64,000 nucleotides of DNA from Cribrihabitans_A pelagius. Lineage in GTDB: Bacteria > Pseudomonadota > Alphaproteobacteria > Rhodobacterales > Rhodobacteraceae. The DNA lies in NCBI RefSeq assembly GCF_048820915.1, contig NZ_JBMERR010000022.1:1-64000 (forward strand), written 5' to 3'. The translations under genes and the position numbers were made by a program. Under the pieces are notes generated by a model that saw nothing but the letters and a program-made list of their open reading frames with translations, did not search any database and was not told where the DNA came from. Of this stretch, positions 62,531 to 64,000 are shown in pieces (position 1 is the stretch's first letter; the number at the start of each line of letters is the position of its first letter).

Positions 62531-63937
62531 TCAGCAGCTGTAGTACATGCCGAACTCGACCGGGTGCGGGGTGTGCTCGAACAGCTGCACCTCTTCCATC
62601 TTCAGCGCGATGTAGCCGTCGATCTGGTCCTTGGTGAAGACGTCGCCCTGCAGCAGGAAGTCGTGGTCCGCCGCCAGTGCGTCCAGCGCTTCGCGCAAGG
62701 AGCCGCAGACGGTGGGGATGCCTTCCAGCTCCTCGGCCGGCAGGTCATAGAGGTTCTTGTCCATCGCTTCGCCCGGGTCGATCTTGTTGCGGATGCCGTC
62801 CAGGCCGGCCATCAGCAGTGCGGCAAAGCACAGGTAGGGGTTTGCCGACGGATCGGGGAAGCGGGCCTCGACGCGCTTGGCTTTCGGGCTTTCGGTCCAC
62901 GGGATGCGGACGCAGCCGGAGCGGTTGCGGGCGGAGTAAGCCCGCAGCACCGGCGCCTCGAAGCCCGGGATCAGGCGCTTGTAGGAGTTGGTCGAGGGGT
63001 TGGTGAAGGCGTTGAGCGTCTTCGCGTGCTTCAGGACGCCGCCGATGAACCACAGCGCCTCGTCCGAGAGGTCCGCATATTTGTCGCCTGCAAACAGCGG
63101 CTTGCCGTCCTTCCAGATCGACATGTTCACGTGCATGCCGGTGCCGTTGTCGCCGTAGATCGGCTTGGGCATGAAGGTCGCGGTCTTGCCGTAGGCATGG
63201 GCCACGTTGTGGATCACGTATTTGTACTTCTGCAGCTCGTCGGCCTGCTTGGTCAGCGTGTCGAAGATCAGCCCCAGCTCGTGCTGGCAGGAGGCAACCT
63301 CGTGGTGGTGCTTGTCCACCTTCATGCCGAGCCGCTTCATGGTCGACAGCATTTCCGAACGCAGGTCCTGCGATTCGTCGGTGGGGTTCACCGGGAAATA
63401 GCCGCCCTTCAGGCCCGGGCGGTGGCCCATGTTGCCCATTTCATATTCGGTGTCGGTGTTCCAGGAGGCGTCGGTGGCGTCGACCTCGTAGGAGACCTTG
63501 TTGATCGAGTTCGAGAAGCGCACGTCGTCGAACAGGAAGAACTCCGCTTCCGGGCCCATGTAGGCAGCGTCGCCGATGCCGGAGGATTTCAGATAGGCCT
63601 CGGCTTTCTGGGCAGTGCCGCGCGGGTCGCGCTCATAAGCTTCGCCGGTGTCGGGCTCGACGATCGAGCAGTGGATGCACAGGGTCTTTTCCGCGTAGAA
63701 CGGATCGACATAGGCGGACTCGGTGTCGGGGATCAGTTTCATGTCGGAGTTTTCGATCGACTTCCAGCCGGCAATCGACGAGCCGTCGAACATGAAGCCT
63801 TCTTCCAGGAAGTCCTCGTCAACCAGATCGACATCGACGGTCACATGCTGCAGCTTGCCGCGCACGTCGGTGAAGCGGATGTCGACATAGGCGATGTCGT
63901 CGTCCTTGAGTGTCTTGAGAACTGCGTCTGCGCTCAT
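62531..63937 (-). CDS. glnA: Glutamine synthetase, type I
   Basis: 468-residue enzyme that makes glutamine from glutamate and ammonia, the entry point of nitrogen assimilation. Motifs: DFLEEGFMFDGSSIAGWKSIENSDM (N-terminal), MGPEAEFFLFDD, the ATP region KPIYGDNGTGMHVNMSIW, and ASCQHELGLIF. Tyr397 in KNLYDLPAEE is the adenylylation site at the same number as in E. coli, so GlnE control is expected. A few bases at 63994-64000 (CTG TAA on the minus strand) would fit the 3' end of glnB, the usual upstream partner, but this is too short to be sure. Confidence 0.96.
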   Translation of the reverse strand: MSADAVLKTLKDDDIAYVDIRFTDVRGKLQHVTVDVDLVDEDFLEEGFMFDGSSIAGWKSIENSDMKLIPDTESAYVDPFYAEKTLCIHCSIVEPDTGEAYERDPRGTAQKAEAYLKSSGIGDAAYMGPEAEFFLFDDVRFSNSINKVSYEVDATDASWNTDTEYEMGNMGHRPGLKGGYFPVNPTDESQDLRSEMLSTMKRLGMKVDKHHHEVASCQHELGLIFDTLTKQADELQKYKYVIHNVAHAYGKTATFMPKPIYGDNGTGMHVNMSIWKDGKPLFAGDKYADLSDEALWFIGGVLKHAKTLNAFTNPSTNSYKRLIPGFEAPVLRAYSARNRSGCVRIPWTESPKAKRVEARFPDPSANPYLCFAALLMAGLDGIRNKIDPGEAMDKNLYDLPAEELEGIPTVCGSLREALDALAADHDFLLQGDVFTKDQIDGYIALKMEEVQLFEHTPHPVEFGMYYSC

Positions 63938-63993
63938 TCCCTCTGTCCTTCTTGATAAGTTGTCTTGCGTGTTTTTTGCCAGGCCTTGACGGC

Positions 63994-64000
63994 TTACAGC
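63994..64000 (-). CDS. Possible 3' end of glnB (7 bases at the edge)
   Basis: On the minus strand the last bases read GCTG TAA. A leucine codon and stop would match the C-terminal end of PII proteins, and glnB-glnA is the usual order. The evidence is context only. Confidence 0.2.

Overview
The window looks like a chromosome segment of a marine Rhodobacteraceae (Roseobacter group, close to Leisingera, Phaeobacter or Ruegeria). The grounds are the high GC content, a DddP-type DMSP lyase that keeps all the published metal-ligand positions, a sarcosine oxidase operon, the yajC-secDF-ccmABCDG layout and a glnA of the adenylylated type. The genus is an inference. No rRNA, tRNA or CRISPR array was recognised.

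Left edge (1-2.4 kb): one end of a mobile element. An IS5-family (IS903-like) insertion sequence runs off the left edge and cuts a tyrosine recombinase just before its catalytic tyrosine. The recombinase lies head-to-head with dusA, as in islands integrated in the dusA 5' end. Next come a TauE/SafE exporter with a 2OG-oxygenase-like gene (2.5-4.1 kb) and the minus-strand group ccmI-ruvX-DUF1289 (4.4-6.3 kb).

6.7-15.6 kb: the sarcosine oxidase genes soxB...soxD-soxA-soxG, unusually interrupted by a small membrane protein and a TfoX-like gene. They are followed by two secreted paralogues, Fe/Mn superoxide dismutase, and a small charged protein overlapping a baeRF-type host-attachment protein. 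15.7-23 kb: RarD, a LysM envelope protein, an Atm1-like ABC exporter, a degenerate receiver protein, a ribbon-helix-helix protein, and an HxlR regulator divergent from an EamA transporter with two palindromes between them. 23.2-28.2 kb: an RND efflux pair with a perfect upstream palindrome.

28.5-42.1 kb: mostly core functions. These are a TPR protein, a BamB-like lipoprotein, Der, a fatty-acid desaturase, a lysine-rich coiled coil, SerS, YajC-SecD-SecF, an Mth938-like protein and the cytochrome c maturation genes ccmABCDG. 42.5-64 kb: DOPA dioxygenase-like, SDR, AcnA, DUF1223, LpxL-like acyltransferase, FliG, a TPR protein, a phosphotransferase, PurB, an alpha/beta hydrolase-OsmC fusion, DddP, DUF3445 haem N-demethylase, a tail-anchored unknown, a lytic transglycosylase, a YegD-like Hsp70, a NYN-LOTUS protein, CspA and GlnA.

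Two themes stand out. One is metabolism of methylated osmolytes (sarcosine oxidase, DddP, DUF3445). The other is a roughly 140-bp dispersed intergenic repeat with four near-full copies, at least two partial copies and a conserved GC-rich dyad half. I recognise no family for it, and it is the best candidate for an undescribed element here.
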